Assembly: GCA_013146195.2 (NCBI GenBank)
Contig: CM028377.1
Coordinates: 20,238,796-20,302,795, forward strand
DNA length: 64,000 nt
DNA from: Codonopsis lanceolata
Lineage: Eukaryota; Streptophyta; Magnoliopsida; Asterales; Campanulaceae
Reading direction: 5' to 3'
Positions 1-11,656 of this stretch are shown piece after piece. The stretch's first letter is position 1. The number at the start of each line of letters is the position of its first letter. A model generated the notes under the pieces. That model did not search any database and had not been told where the DNA came from. It saw nothing but the letters and a program-made list of their open reading frames with translations. The translations under genes were made by a program, and so were the position numbers.

Positions 1-2160
1 ATAATGGACATTACAAAAATGATTAATTGTATTCAAAGAATTTGAAACTACACATACCGCTTAATATTTTCGCAAAAATTATGAGTGTTTTACAAGAATA
101 TGATTTAGAAAAAATATATTTTCAATTGGATTTGATAATAATTCAAATTCAAAGCTAGTTTTGAAAAAAAATTAACGACGCTACCTAACAATTATCCTAT
201 TCTTAGTATCCGGTTCTTATTATCCTACTTCCTTACTAGTTTTAGAAAATTGTACTAAAATTAGTTATATATTCCAACATTTTAAAGATTGTTCAATTTT
301 AAGTGAATGTATTACTAGTATAAGAATAAAATGGCTAAAATATTTTGTGAACATTCCAACCATTATTTTTAGTAGCTAAACTATTAGATACTAGACTAGG
401 ACAAGAAGGTATATAAGTAATTTAGCATATTATTATGAAAATTTATTCCTCGATGACATTGATGTATTTTCAAGTGAGTCTATTCCAAATCTAGCAAATG
501 TTCTGTATGAAGCTAAAAATGATTTATATACATTTTTTTTAAGGAATATAACACAATTTATGATACTAATACTAATAATTAAAATGTAGGTAGTAGTAGT
601 AGTCAATCTAGTGATGACTCATTTTCGTGGGTAAATAATTATCTATACATATATAAATTGAGAAGAGCAAATTTTGGAAAGTTCCTGCTAAAAGTGACTT
701 TCCAAATTTAAAAACACTTCTAATTTGTATATAAGCTACTTTTTGCATTGGAAATTGAAAATATAAAATGTCATTATTATGGTTGATTAGATAAATGATT
801 TCAAAATCTCTTCACATTCTTATTTAGTATATTAAGAAAAATATGCATAGTAGAAATATGATAGATAACAAAACCAAGTTTTTTTCTCAATTTCTTTGCA
901 TCAATATCCAGGCTAGGAAAAATAAAAATGGAATAAAACAACGATTTTGAAACTAAATCATGTACACACACTTTGAAGTAAACCTAATTCACAGACAATC
1001 AATTAATAATAATACCAAATTCTAACAATTTTTTGTCTATTTCATCATAACCAAAGTTATTATTGTAAAAAAATCTATAAATCGAGATAGGACCAATTTT
1101 TTGAGACATCTAGTTACATGTAAAAAAAATAGAAACCCGATAATTTCTGATATTTTACTTACTTATACATGTTTAAAAATTCATATATAAAAAAAGTACT
1201 AATGATGAAATTAATCAACATTCAGATCAAATTTGTTTGTTAGTTGAACTAAATAGAGAATTAAAATTAATAAACTAGTTTTGAAGTTAAACAGAGTTTT
1301 TGAAATATTTTTGGAAACATGAAAATACCAACAAGTTTCCGCTAAGTCGGTGGTCATAGCTTCCGTTGTCAGACTTTCTTTAGGTGGTAATCTTAGGGTT
1401 GGCCATCGTTGCAAAAAATGCGTAAATTTTTTTTTACAATGTGTGATGAAACTAGGGTAAAAGTGTTTTCTTTTAGTTTATATACATCAACTAAAACAAC
1501 GTGGTTTTATGAGTGTTTACCGGATCACGGTCCAAATGTTATTCATAGCACGGTTTAAACCAAATTTTCCGATGTCTATCCATCGATTATTTGAATTTTT
1601 TGTTCATTTTCCTTGACCCATCTCCTACATTTTATTTTCCTTGGTTATATATTATTTTAATTATTTTTTCTTTATGTCTGATTTTTAAATTAAACCATAA
1701 TACTTGAATTATTTTGTAAAAATTACCAATTTTGAAAAGTGTAGTTTTTTATGTTTTATGACAAAACATATTAGTATATCACAAACAATTTGTCATTTGT
1801 CTGATAATATATGCGCTATCAATTTTTTTTAAGGACATGTCACTTCGATATCTATTTAAAAATATGTTTAAAAAGTTATTGTTTAATTTTATTAACATAA
1901 TTTTCTATAATTGGTTTTATATGCATATTTAACTCGTAATTTTTGCATATAATTACTCGGTAATATGATTATCATTAAAATTTTATATTGTTTTACTTAT
2001 ATTAATATTAAACCGTCCATTACACGATTGTGTTGTAGTATATATAAAAACAGAAGTGCATAATTTTTAGAAATTTCCCGCCAAAATTCACTTTTTTAAA
2101 ATGAAATCACTTATGTTCTGTTTATGTCAAAGAATAAATTGAAATTGAATTTCATAAATG
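1..2160. other. AT-rich intergenic stretch, no gene seen
   Basis: This stretch is strongly AT-rich with many short stop-riddled frames and homopolymer runs. I see no domain, no LTR terminus and no RNA gene. The longest open frame is a 67-codon minus-strand frame near 1211-1414 without recognisable motifs. It probably represents decayed intergenic or mobile DNA. Confidence 0.6.
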
Positions 2161-2886
2161 TCATAAGGAGGGATCATAAGGAGCTCCGAGCGGCACGGGA
2201 GCCTGGACCCAAAGGAAATGCTCTTCCAGCCACATGTGAATCAAAATAGGGCTACCGGAGGAACAATTCATTCCAGGCGACAAAAGCGATCGAGGCCGCG
2301 AAAGTTTCTGCCAAAATCACCGGAACGATGTTCAGCCGGCGATCCCGAGCCTGTAGTGCTAAGTCTACAACCCGCTCATCTACTAATCCGGGTAGACCAA
2401 CTATCAAATATCTCTCTACTAAGCAGAGAAAAAGTGTTGTTAATCTACGCCGCTGATAGTCCACGTCATCTTCAATATATTCTGTGAAGGCTCCAGGAAG
2501 AACCATCAAGTTAAAAAAGTCCCCATTGATAAATCCTGGAGTAGCCCGGCGGGTAGAATTGAAGAGCTCCCGAATAGCCATGAACAGACGCCCGCTACCG
2601 CGATCTGACGAGTAGGTGCCACTCCAAGCATAGCACAGAACTCCTCGAAGGTGGGACACATCTCGTTCATGCCAAAATTAAACAAGTGATCCTCAGGAGA
2701 CCAAAACCTCGCAGCTCCCCTTAACATGTCCCAATTAATTATGACATTCCGCCAGAACAGAAGGCACCTAAAGCCGAAAAGATGTTCGAACAAATCCCTT
2801 TTGTCAGATCGCAAAGAAAGGATCCAGAAATCCAGGGCATTTTCATAAACCTCAATCTCCAGAGCCGTAGGAATGCAGGCGGCCAT
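2161..2886 (-). pseudogene. DUF7745-type plant element gene, frameshifted
   Basis: Read on the minus strand from ATG at 2886. The first frame gives MAACIPTALEIEVYENALDF and then the block RFWSPEDHLFNFG-MNEMCPTFEEF-CAMLGVAPT, the usual start of the plant DUF7745 family (a protein found in and around Ty3-gypsy elements; function unknown). Near 2590 the reading passes to another frame with GFINGDFFNLMVLPG, RRRLTTLFLCLVERYLIVG and VPVILAETF, the middle of the same family. Near 2275 it shifts again to GSPILIHMWLEEHFL and ends at a TGA at 2161. Two frameshifts make it a pseudogene. It lies just downstream of the plant-mobile-domain gene on the same strand and antisense to the LTR at 8164-9964, so I infer both are antisense extra genes of one Tat-like retroelement. 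Family assignment is from motif memory, not a search. Confidence 0.6.
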
Positions 2887-3603
2887 TTGTAAGAGATGCG
2901 AGAAATTTTATTGTGGCTGAATACGATTATGGAAAGAAAGACAGAGGCTGGTGAATTTAAGAAAGAAAGAATGAACTGAATTGGCGAGGAACTGAGCTCG
3001 TTTCCGCCAGAATTTATACTACAAATCAAAAAGATGGACAATTCAGTGCACAGTGCCTTAATAGTAAAGAAAACAGTGGCTGGATAGGAAAAGCATGGTG
3101 CCACCAAGATGTCTCTTGGTGCCGCACCATGGCCTCCAATGGCGGCACCCGAAATGTGCACTGTGTTGTGAAAATTATGCCCGGTATCCTGGTTTGGTGA
3201 TCCGACATCCTGCTGTTCCTGCGTCTGATCGTGGAAGAAAAAGAAAACTTATGAAAGACGGCTACAACCACGGACTCAACAGCCACAGGGCGCCGAAAGA
3301 ATAAGGGATTCGTCCATTCTTCCCGTTCCGATATCACCTAAAAAGCCCGCTCCTATCCAAAGGTGTATTCTTAAAAATCCATATTCTCAAAGTACAGCGT
3401 GCCATTACATTTCAGATGTCTGGTATAGTTTTATTTTCTGTATGAATTTATTTTTGCATGTGTAACATATTGCATCATATACATTATATTGCATTATATC
3501 ATAATGTTTGTACAGGTTTCCTTTACAGAAATTAAAAAAAAATGCAAAAGCAAAAAAAAAAAAAAAAAAGGAAAGAGATACTAATGTTCGCAGGGATCCA
3601 AAG
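2887..3603. other. spacer with GGTGCCGCACC-type inverted repeats
   Basis: No convincing gene. Around 3098-3165 the plus strand carries several close copies of GGTGCCACCAAG, TTGGTGCCGCACCATG and GGCGGCACC, which can pair with each other. The same motif cluster occurs in the promoter-proximal part of the LTRs at 8164-9964 and 38456-41143, suggesting shared ancestry of this spacer with that LTR family. The poly-A run near 3533-3570 is low complexity. Confidence 0.5.
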
Positions 3604-6600
3604 CTAATGTGCTCGGGACGACTGGCTTCTGGGAAAACCACCACCCCTGACCCTGGGACCCGCTGCGAATCCTCGACCTCTGCCTCGGCCGCGGCTTGAC
3701 CCATCATCATCATCGTCGTCATCATCATCATCATCGTCATCTCGACGTCTGGGCCGCCGCACTGAGCTGCTCCCTATACAAGAAAATTCATCAGCCAATT
3801 TCTGATATAGCTTGCGATCTTTGAAAAAGCCCACAATTTGTTTCTTATAAGTAGACACGTTCACCTAAAAAAAATGAAAAAAAATGCAAAGAATAAAAAA
3901 TGTTAGTCTAAAAAAAAAATAATAGTGTGCATAAAAAAATGTATATAAAAAAAATGTGTATAAATAAAAAAATATAATAAAGAAAAGAAATAATAAAGGT
4001 GGATGTGTCTACCGAGGCGAACTGCTCAGGGACGCGGCAGCTCCTCCGGAATCTCGACATCAGGGAGAACCTGCTCTACTAATCCACCGCTCCACTCATA
4101 CTGGAAAGTGGAGAAAATATCATCGGGCTCCGTAAACATCAGGTTCTCGTCGAGAAGAGAAGTAGACGACCCAGGCCTGGCAGAAGCATCAGAATGTCGC
4201 CTGGGCGCAACAGGAACATGAGGAGGGGGATGCAGCTCTAATCTCAGGAAATCCTCGTATGACATCACTAGATAATCAGTCGCGGGAACGAGGTATTTCC
4301 CCAAGTACTGTTGTCGGTCACGCAGTCGATCGGGCTCTATCACCCAAGCAGGAGGCCAAGGAGGCACCACTGGAGCCATTAGAAAAGCCTGGTGCTGACG
4401 GTTCACCTGTTCGCCCATGTACAAAGAATCCACCATGATGGAAACCATCAATATCCGGCAGCGGCTGAACATCAGAGTAGTAGCATAATGTCCCTCCAGG
4501 CCCTCCCAGGGAAGAAAGTGCACTGAACCCGGACTCGAACCAACAATCTGCTCCAGCACTCTCTCCCTAGTGTTACAACCACCGTCATCGCTTGGATCGA
4601 CCTGTTGCTTTGTCAACATATTGGGACGAATCTGAGGCGTAGACCGCCGAATGAGGCGACCCGACGAAAATCTGAAAAATGAAAAGGCTCAAACCTGCAC
4701 ACAAAAAAAAAGAAGAAGAAAAATAAATATGTTGTCAAAAAAAAATAATAAAAAATATGTGATAAAAAAATGAATAAATGACGAAAAAACAGGAAAAGGC
4801 ATGTACCTCCCACGCCGGGGCAAACCCATTCAGGGTCGGTGAATCATTCCGGCTAGCCCTATCCATGGAAGCATAAAGTTCAGCCAAACCAGCCTGTCCC
4901 CAATCATACGACGGGATCCGATCGAAATCTGCAAGACAAGCTAAGACGGAGGCTCTCATGGTGACCGAGGAGTTGGCAAAGAGCGATGTCTTGAGAAAGA
5001 AGAAGAAACGCCGTGCCACTCGGGTAATGCGGCTTAGTCCTCGGTACCGACACCGGCGGCATTATTAAGAAACCATTGCCGAACGCTGCTAATATATATC
5101 TCATCCGATGATTTAAAACGAGGCTCAAAGCCCAGGAGGTCCACAATCTCCTCCCTACGATGTCGGAGAGTAAAATCAAGAGCCAGGGTCTCCCCTATGC
5201 TGGTAGGGATTCCCGTAATCGCAACGAAATCACAAGGGGTATCCCACCAGAAGTCCCGAAGCACGTCAAAGATGGGAAGAAAGTTGGTAAAATAGGTAAA
5301 AGAATGCAGGAAGGTGCTAAAACTCGAACCCTCTGTCAACGACTGTGCAGCTTCGGGTAACATATCAAAAATCTCAGCCACATCGATATATGATACCCGC
5401 ACTCTTTCGAATTCCCTGCGAACCTGAAAGAAGAAAAAACGAGGTAAGTTCTCTACCCTTATTTCTTTCCCTGTACAGTCTTTTAAATAAATAATGAACA
5501 TATTGCATGTTTTATACTTCATAATTTTTAACAAAAATTCTTTTAAAAAAAAAATTCTTTAAAAAAAAAATTCCTTGCTCATAACGCAAAAAAGAAAATA
5601 AATAATTCTTCAAACTGTTACATACCATTTTCATAAATTTACATAAAAATCATTCTTTTACAAAAAAAAAAAACAACAAACATACAAACGAAGGAATCTA
5701 CATGATGTACGTACATACTGTACTCTTTCATTAAAAAAAAAAAAAGACAACAACAATTTTTATATGTAATTTATTTCGCATGTAAATAATTCATTTTGCA
5801 TCTTAAATGTCATAAACATGCATATTAGAACTGCATTTGCCATGTGTATAATAAAATGTGGAAAAATTCATGCATCATCTTATAAGTGTTCTACATTGCA
5901 TCTACATCAAGTAGAATAATTCATACATCCATTATGTGCATCTCATTTGTCCAATAAGCTGCCATAGGGGTACGCTAAAAAGAAGATAAAGTACCACCAA
6001 TCATCGAAATAAACATCTTTGTGGCATTTACTATACCCCTGCAGCAGTTGCATGTTTGAAAAATGAATCTAAGGGCATGAAAAATATCTGTTTTGTCCCG
6101 TTTTTATCCAAAAATATGTCCGAAAAGCGTTTTGGAAAAATTTAATTTATACTTCGAATATTCCGTTTCGCGATTCTATTGCATGCAAAAATGTGATTTA
6201 ATGTAAAACATGCATCATATAGCCCCATTTGCATTCAAAATATAAATCATGCATAGTAGGGTCAAATAGTGACCACTAGTTCAAATCATGCATCGCAAAA
6301 ATAAATCATAGAAATTTCATACATTATCACTTAATTACATCATTTAGGCATAACTAGGACATGCATATGCATTACTAATAAAGTCAGGAGTGCTCCAAAA
6401 GTCCCAAACAGTGCAGAAATTTAGCAGATCTGAAACGTAGCAAGGAAAGTTTCAAAGAAAAGAGAGAAATCTTACAGTAGTCAGAGGAAGGTTTGACACA
6501 TGAGTATTCCGATCCCGCAAAAGATTGCCCCAGTCATCCTTAGAATATGGATGCTTGAGTCTATTCCGAACCAAGCTAGGAGGTTCTCTCCTCCTTTCGC

Positions 6601-6655
6601 CAGATTCCGGGCGCATCGGTGCCTTCCCCTTCCTGGATCGCGAAGAAGATGCCAT
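3604..6655 (-). pseudogene. plant mobile domain (PMD, aminotransferase-like) gene, four exons, degraded
   Basis: Minus strand. Exon 1, 6655-6476, starts at ATG (MASSSRSRKGKAPMRPESGE) and ends in frame at a GTAAG donor. Exon 2 begins at 5423 after a pyrimidine-rich CAG acceptor (VRREFERVRVSYIDVAEIF), in phase with exon 1. It carries LRDFWWDTPCDFVAITGIP and later YDWGQAGLAELYASMDRASR, which match the conserved W-G-x-A-x-L-A-x-L-Y block of plant mobile domain proteins. A frameshift near 5040 (TAA at 5034-5036) separates these two halves; the exon ends at 4807 before GTACAT. Exon 3 (about 4671-4026) holds QQVDPSDDGG and SRCRILMVSIMVDSLYMGEQ, but its frame does not join exon 2 in phase and ends in a TGA. 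Exon 4, 3864-3604, follows an AG acceptor and encodes a tail with 13 consecutive Asp residues and a GRGRGRGF repeat. Introns are AT-rich. PMD proteins are mobile-element-derived; here the gene is antisense to the neighbouring LTR. Confidence 0.65.
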
Positions 6656-8163
6656 CTGCTAAGTAAAACACTGAAATTGGCGGAAGAAAATCGAGAAAAG
6701 GAGCAAAAATGAAGTAAAAAAGAAGGAAGCAGGCAATGAGCGGCGGAGGCGAAGAAAGAAAAGGGAAAGAAAGAGAAGCGAGCCCTTTCTCCCTCACTCC
6801 CGTCCACTTAAAGGGAGAAAAAAGGGAATTTTCCCTTTCCTCCCTCCAAAGTTTGAAGCTGCAACACTTTGGTCCTCAAGTTTCAGAATTTTCAAAATGG
6901 TCCCTGAGCCTAACGGAAAGTTAACAAAGTTAATGTTGTTAACCAAAATTGGCAACCATTCACCAAAGGACAAAGAAAATAACATCCCCAGCGAGTCAAC
7001 AAAAACCAAAAAAAAAGAGAAAAGAAAAGAAAGAAAAAAGAAAGAAAAGAAAAGAAAAGGAAAAAAAAAGAAGTGAGCAAGAATAAAATCCCCAGCAGAG
7101 GGGAACTACGATTGGTCTGATTTCTTGAAAAAGGTTACGTAGGCAGCCTATCTTTATAGGTCCGACCATCACAACAACAAAAAAAAAGAGAAAAAAAAAG
7201 AATAAATTCCCCAGAAAGAGTGGCAAAGTGTCGAATCAGTAGAACCACCACAGGCGAAAAAAGGTAGGTCGTGTTATTCTTACCACGACTCTAGAATAAT
7301 TTCCTTTTTAGGAAAGTTTTTTTGTTCTCAAAAACTCTTTTTCAAATTGAGTTTTAATTTCAAAAACAAAAAAAAAACAAAAAAAAGAAGAATATTTCAA
7401 AAAACAAAAAAAAGAGGAATATTTCAAAACACAAAAAAAGAGGAATATTTGAAAAGAAAAAAAAAACAGAGAGAGCGAGAAAAAAAAAAGGGAAGGAAAA
7501 AGAATGTTTTCCATTTCACAAATTTCGAAAATACTTGAAGAGTGATCAATTTGCCGTGCTCGGCGACGGATCTTTATCTCGAGTGCGCTACGGATATCCT
7601 GAAGTTTTCGGGTTATGTTTGGAAACAAGGCCGACGGCCGGACATAGCTTAGAAAATTCTTCTTAACACGCTTCAACGACAAGGTATTGACCGGTTGAAA
7701 TGTGGTGGCAGAAAAACATTCAAATCTTCATACCGTATTTGACAACGGTTTGGATCGAAGAATACGACGTTTTCGAAAACACAAAATCTTTTTCCATCGT
7801 GTTCTCGATCGGGCTTGACCAAGAACATGACATCCTCACTTGGTTGTAGTTTAGGTTTTGGCTTTGAACTACGTTTGGTCGATTTCCTTTAATAGGGAAT
7901 ACGTGGCGTACCTACATTAGTAGGTCCGACCATCAGAGCATATTAAATTCATATCTTCTTAAAACTGCGATATTTTTTTATAACCGACTAAAAATGTCTA
8001 GGTTATAGAGTTTGGACAGCATGTTAACTGTGCATTATAACTGCTACCAATTGCATTCTCCCATTCTTAAATGAACGAAATTGGAGAGTCTCTTGTTTAT
8101 CAACGATGTTCGTCTACTCAGTAAGCCTTAAGGTTACCCGTAGACTCCATCGTTGAGGGGCTC
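6656..8163. other. non-coding spacer ahead of an LTR
   Basis: Holds no credible gene. Two related segments, around 7129-7170 and 7897-7937, share TACGTAGGCAGCCTA or a near variant followed by AGGTCCGACCATCA, an old direct repeat. The stretch ends with GTTGAGGGGCTC just before 8164, a short purine-rich run that could be the polypurine tract of an element whose 3' LTR starts there. This fits 2161-8163 being the 3' internal part of that element. Confidence 0.45.
7360..7475. repeat. A-rich short tandem repeat, about 30 bp unit
   Basis: Three to four imperfect copies of AGAGGAATATTTCAAAA-type sequence joined by runs of A. Low complexity; the reading frames through it are not genes. Confidence 0.6.
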
Positions 8164-8509
8164 TATAGACACCCCAATTTCGTACCCCTGGTATGTGACT
8201 GACATAAAATATCAAGAACTGTTAAAACTTAACAAATGTCAAGTTAAAGGAGTCAAAAATGCGAAAGGAAAAGCAGGATGCGCGTAATAGTGAACTGCAT
8301 GGGGGAAAGTGCAAAAATTTGAAAGATGTAAAAGGGCATGGTGCCGCACCAACGACCCTTGGTGCCGCACCAAGGGTCACCTTGGCCGCACCATGCTACT
8401 TACTGTAGCTCTCTCAGATTGCTATGGTACAACTTTTGAAGCACAAGGTACAACTCACCAATGCAAGGGAAACAAACGAAGGAATGCCAGCCGTGTCCTC
8501 ATCCTCTAC

Positions 8510-8518
8510 TATAAATAG
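8510..8518 (+). promoter_or_regulatory. LTR TATA box
   Basis: TATAAATAG, followed by a GC-rich segment, at the position that corresponds to the three TATA boxes in the copy at 38456-41143. It is the probable U3/R promoter of the element. Confidence 0.6.
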
Positions 8519-9474
8519 AGACCCCAGGCCTCTCATTTCCGCTGCTCAGTTTACGCGATAGAAAAATCGTAGCGAAGCTCTGCTTCTGCGATATACCGAT
8601 AGGATTAGTACGAGAGGTGCGAGATAGGTGAGTGGAAGCCCCTAGAATCTCCAAACCCAGTCCAAACTCTGCCAAAATCAAAACCCATAGGTTATAAGTG
8701 ATCCCTAGCCTAGTTGTTAGGTATCCACCTCATTTCCCCAGTCCAAAAATCCCAAAGTAAGCTGTTACTTTGCCCAAGTAACGAGCTGAAAAGTCAAAAA
8801 TTAAGTCTAGGTTCCGCCCAACCAAAAAGGCCAAAACCTACCCAAATAAGTCACTCCCCGAGTTGACAAGCCCAAACCCTCAAATAAAGGCCATTTTGCC
8901 CAACTCAAAACAACAACCACACAAACAACAAAAAGACTCCCTCTCCGGCGAAGGCGAGCACACCGCCTAAGGTAAAACCTTTAAGAGCGCCGTTTATTTT
9001 TTTTTATTTATTTATATTTTTCTGTCTTTTATTTATTCTCTAAAATTGTTATTTAAATCCGGCGTAATGTAGTCCATATAAGCTGTTGTGCTGCCCGGAT
9101 TAGAATAGGAAATATTATGTAAAAGAGCCGTTATAATGGCCAAATATTTTTAAATGTGTCTGTAATTATTGGAAGGAGACGGCTACGAATCCGTAAATAA
9201 TGTGGCCACGAATGTATTTGTTTAAATTCCCCTGTCATTTTAATACCTTATTTATTTGCTAAGTAAATGTGACAATAAGCATACTACCGAAACCATTTTC
9301 GAGATCGAAAGGGCGAAGCTGGGTGCCTAGCACCTTCCCAACTCGTAACTTAGCCTCCGAACCCGTTTTTCTCTCGGTTTATTTTTCTTTTCTTTGGTTT
9401 TGCTTTATTTGCCTTAAAATAAAGATGGCGACTCTAAAACTTTCGGATTCAAGTAGAGGCCTCGCAACATTCCT

Positions 9475-9905
9475 CTTTGCACTTTCCCCGCCTCCCCAAA
9501 AAAGGGAGATATGGGAATGGAGGTGTGATGCATTCGCATATCCCGGTATCCCCTAAACAAGGGATAACTTGATGCGGGAAACCCAAAGCTCCCATAGTAA
9601 TCTGAATGGGCCATAAGGCTATTTTCAATAAATCCATAGTGGGGGCGTCGGAATATCCTTTCTTGCACTTCTCTGTTTTCCCCTTAAAAAAAGGGGGAAA
9701 ATGGGAATGGTAGGGCAATGCATTCCCATATCCTGGTATTCCATAAACAAGGGATAACTTAATATGGGAAACCATCAGTTCCCATATTGGATACAAAATC
9801 CACTCAGGGCAACCGAGGCACATTCTAACGAGCTAATATAGACAGTACTCCTCTCGCACTTTGGATTTCGTCTTCCCCTAAACAAGGGAGGGTGGAACGA
9901 GACCG
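9475..9905 (+). repeat. internal repeat of the LTR 3' part, about 190 bp
   Basis: Two full and one partial copies of a unit containing ATGGGAATGG, CATATCC(C/T)GGTAT and AAACAAGGGATAACTT. The same arrangement occurs near 40670-41080 in the second LTR, so the repeat is an ancestral part of this family. Confidence 0.6.
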
Positions 9906-9964
9906 GTGGTGTCCCGCTGCTCCGACGCACGCGCACCCCTATCCATCGCACCAGGAACCTCACA

Positions 9965-11656
9965 AATGCCCTAGAAAACATCTAACACCTTTGACAGAAG
10001 TTGGAGGGGGTAGTTGTGAAATAAATTCAATTTTCGCTTTATCAACTTCAATGCTTTTATTTGACACAACATGCCCTAAGACAATTCCATGTTTGACCAT
10101 GAAATGACTTTTCTCCCAACTCAAAGTTAAATTTGTTTCACAGCATCTTTTCAAAACTGAAGTAAGATTTTCTAAGTAATGATCAAAGGAATTTCCAAAA
10201 TCTGAAAAATCGTCCATCAAAACTTCAACACATCTTTCAACTAAGTCTGAAAATATAGAAATCATGCATCTTTGAAAGGTGGCTGGTGCATTACATAATC
10301 CAAAGGGCATTCTCCTAAAAGCAAAAGTACCAAAAGGACATGTAAAAGTTGTTTTCTCTTGGTCTTCGGGTGCTACATGGATCTGATTGTAACCAGAAAA
10401 ACCATCAAGGAAACAATAGTATTCATGACCGGCTAGTCTTTCAAGGATTTGGTCAATAAATGGCAAAGGAAAGTGATCTTTCCTAGTTGTCGCATTTAAT
10501 TTTCGCAAATCAATGCACATTCTATAAACAATTATTGTTCTTGTAGGGACTAATTCATCTTTTTCATTTTTAATAACTGTAATTCCTGACTTTTTAGGAA
10601 CTACTAGAACAGGACTAACCCATTTACTATATGATATTGGGTAAATTATACCCGCATCTAAAAGCTTAAGAACCTTTTTTCTTACGGCTTCTTCCATGTG
10701 TGGGTTAAGTCTTCTTTGTCTTTCTCGTGAAGGTTTACTACCTTCTTCTAAGTGTATTTTATGCATGTACATAGATGAATTAATACCTTTTAAATCAGCT
10801 AAGGACCATCCTATAACTTCTCTATGTGTCCATAAAACTTTCAACAAACTAGCTTCTTGTTCTTTAGTTAAATCAGCTGCTATAATAACATGCAAGGTTT
10901 TACATTCCCCTAAAAATGCATATTTTAGGTGGGGTGGTAATGGCTTTAATTCTTCAACTGGAGGAGATTTAACAGATGGCATAAATTCAAAATTTTTTGC
11001 TTTAATTGTTTCTTCAATTTTAACCTCCTTGGTATTTGCTTCTTTAACATCTTCCTTGTTTTCTACTTTAACATCCGCTATCTCAATTTCTTCAAAAAGT
11101 GATTTTAGGATTTCTACTTCATCTTCTTTGATTTCATTAGTTACTTCTTCTACTTTTTCCATCTTATCAGACTTATTTTCTGATTCTGATTCTTTCTCTA
11201 TATTCTTTTTATCTTTATTTTAAAGAGATTCTAACTTCTCTCTTTCTTGTCTTTCATCCTCTTCTATTTCTCTTTCTATCTCATCAATGTCAATTTTTAT
11301 GGGAGGGATATGACTATCATCATAAACTATAAATACATCTTTTTCATAGTCTTCATCTTCATTATCTTTTTCAAAAGTTTCAGTTGATAATTTTTCGATT
11401 TCGTCTATGGAAAAACATGTATTTATGTCACTAGGTCTATTCATGGCATCATAAACAGAGATTTCAACAGTTTCACCTAGGATTGACATTGTGAGTTTAC
11501 CATTCTTGGCATTTATCATTGTATTGGCAGTGGCCAAAAAAGGTCTGCCTAACAATATAGGAACTTCATTGTTTGTGCAAATCTTCCTTTCCATCTCTAG
11601 AACCACAAGTCGACTGGAATGATTAGTTTATCAACCTGAACTAGGATGTCTTCCAC
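9965..11656 (-). pseudogene. Athila-lineage Ty3-gypsy protease / reverse transcriptase fragment
   Basis: Minus strand. The upstream part encodes the end of the aspartic protease region (VVLEMERK, EVPILLGRPFLATANTMI). Its 5' side is frameshifted near 11605, where VEDILVQVDKLIIPVD is one base out of register. A long acidic linker follows, interrupted by one in-frame TAA at 11222-11220, then the reverse transcriptase opens from 11162: LKPLPPHLKYAFLGE, DAGIIYPISYSKWVSPV, RMCIDLRKLNATTRKDHFPL, RMPFGLCNAPATFQRCM and LMDDFSDFG (the catalytic DD, with Leu in place of the usual Tyr or Phe). The linker and RT motifs are those of the Athila lineage. RNase H and integrase are missing: the frame ends at CFLGHL where the LTR at 8164-9964 begins. 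The other side is cut by the 5' LTR of the Tekay element. It is therefore a fragment held between two other elements. Confidence 0.85.

Larger units (their letters stand above)
8164..9964 (+). mobile_element. LTR of a Tat/Ogre-like Ty3-gypsy element
   Basis: This 1.8-kb segment is a close relative of the solo LTR at 38456-41143 over its whole length. It starts TATAGACACCCCAATTTCG (TG changed to TA at the first dinucleotide) and ends GGAACCTCACA, the same two ends as the other copy. It has one TATA box (8510-8518), GGTGCCTAGCACCTTCCCA near 9328 and TGGCGACTC at 9426-9434, features I associate with Tat/Ogre-type LTR regions. The right end abuts an Athila reverse transcriptase within the codons for CFLGH. 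The flanks (GGCTC left, AATGC right) do not match, so this is not a solo LTR with target duplication. Together with the purine-rich run on its left, it is better read as the 3' LTR of a truncated plus-strand element. Confidence 0.7.

Noticed and set aside
9269..9823. Open frames of 84-124 codons on both strands in the LTR
   Set aside because: The matching part of the sister LTR (40600-41220) does not keep them open, and they overlap the LTR's internal repeats.
8164..9964. Solo LTR like the one at 38456
   Set aside because: Flanking pentamers differ and a purine-rich run precedes it, so a truncated element's 3' LTR fits better.
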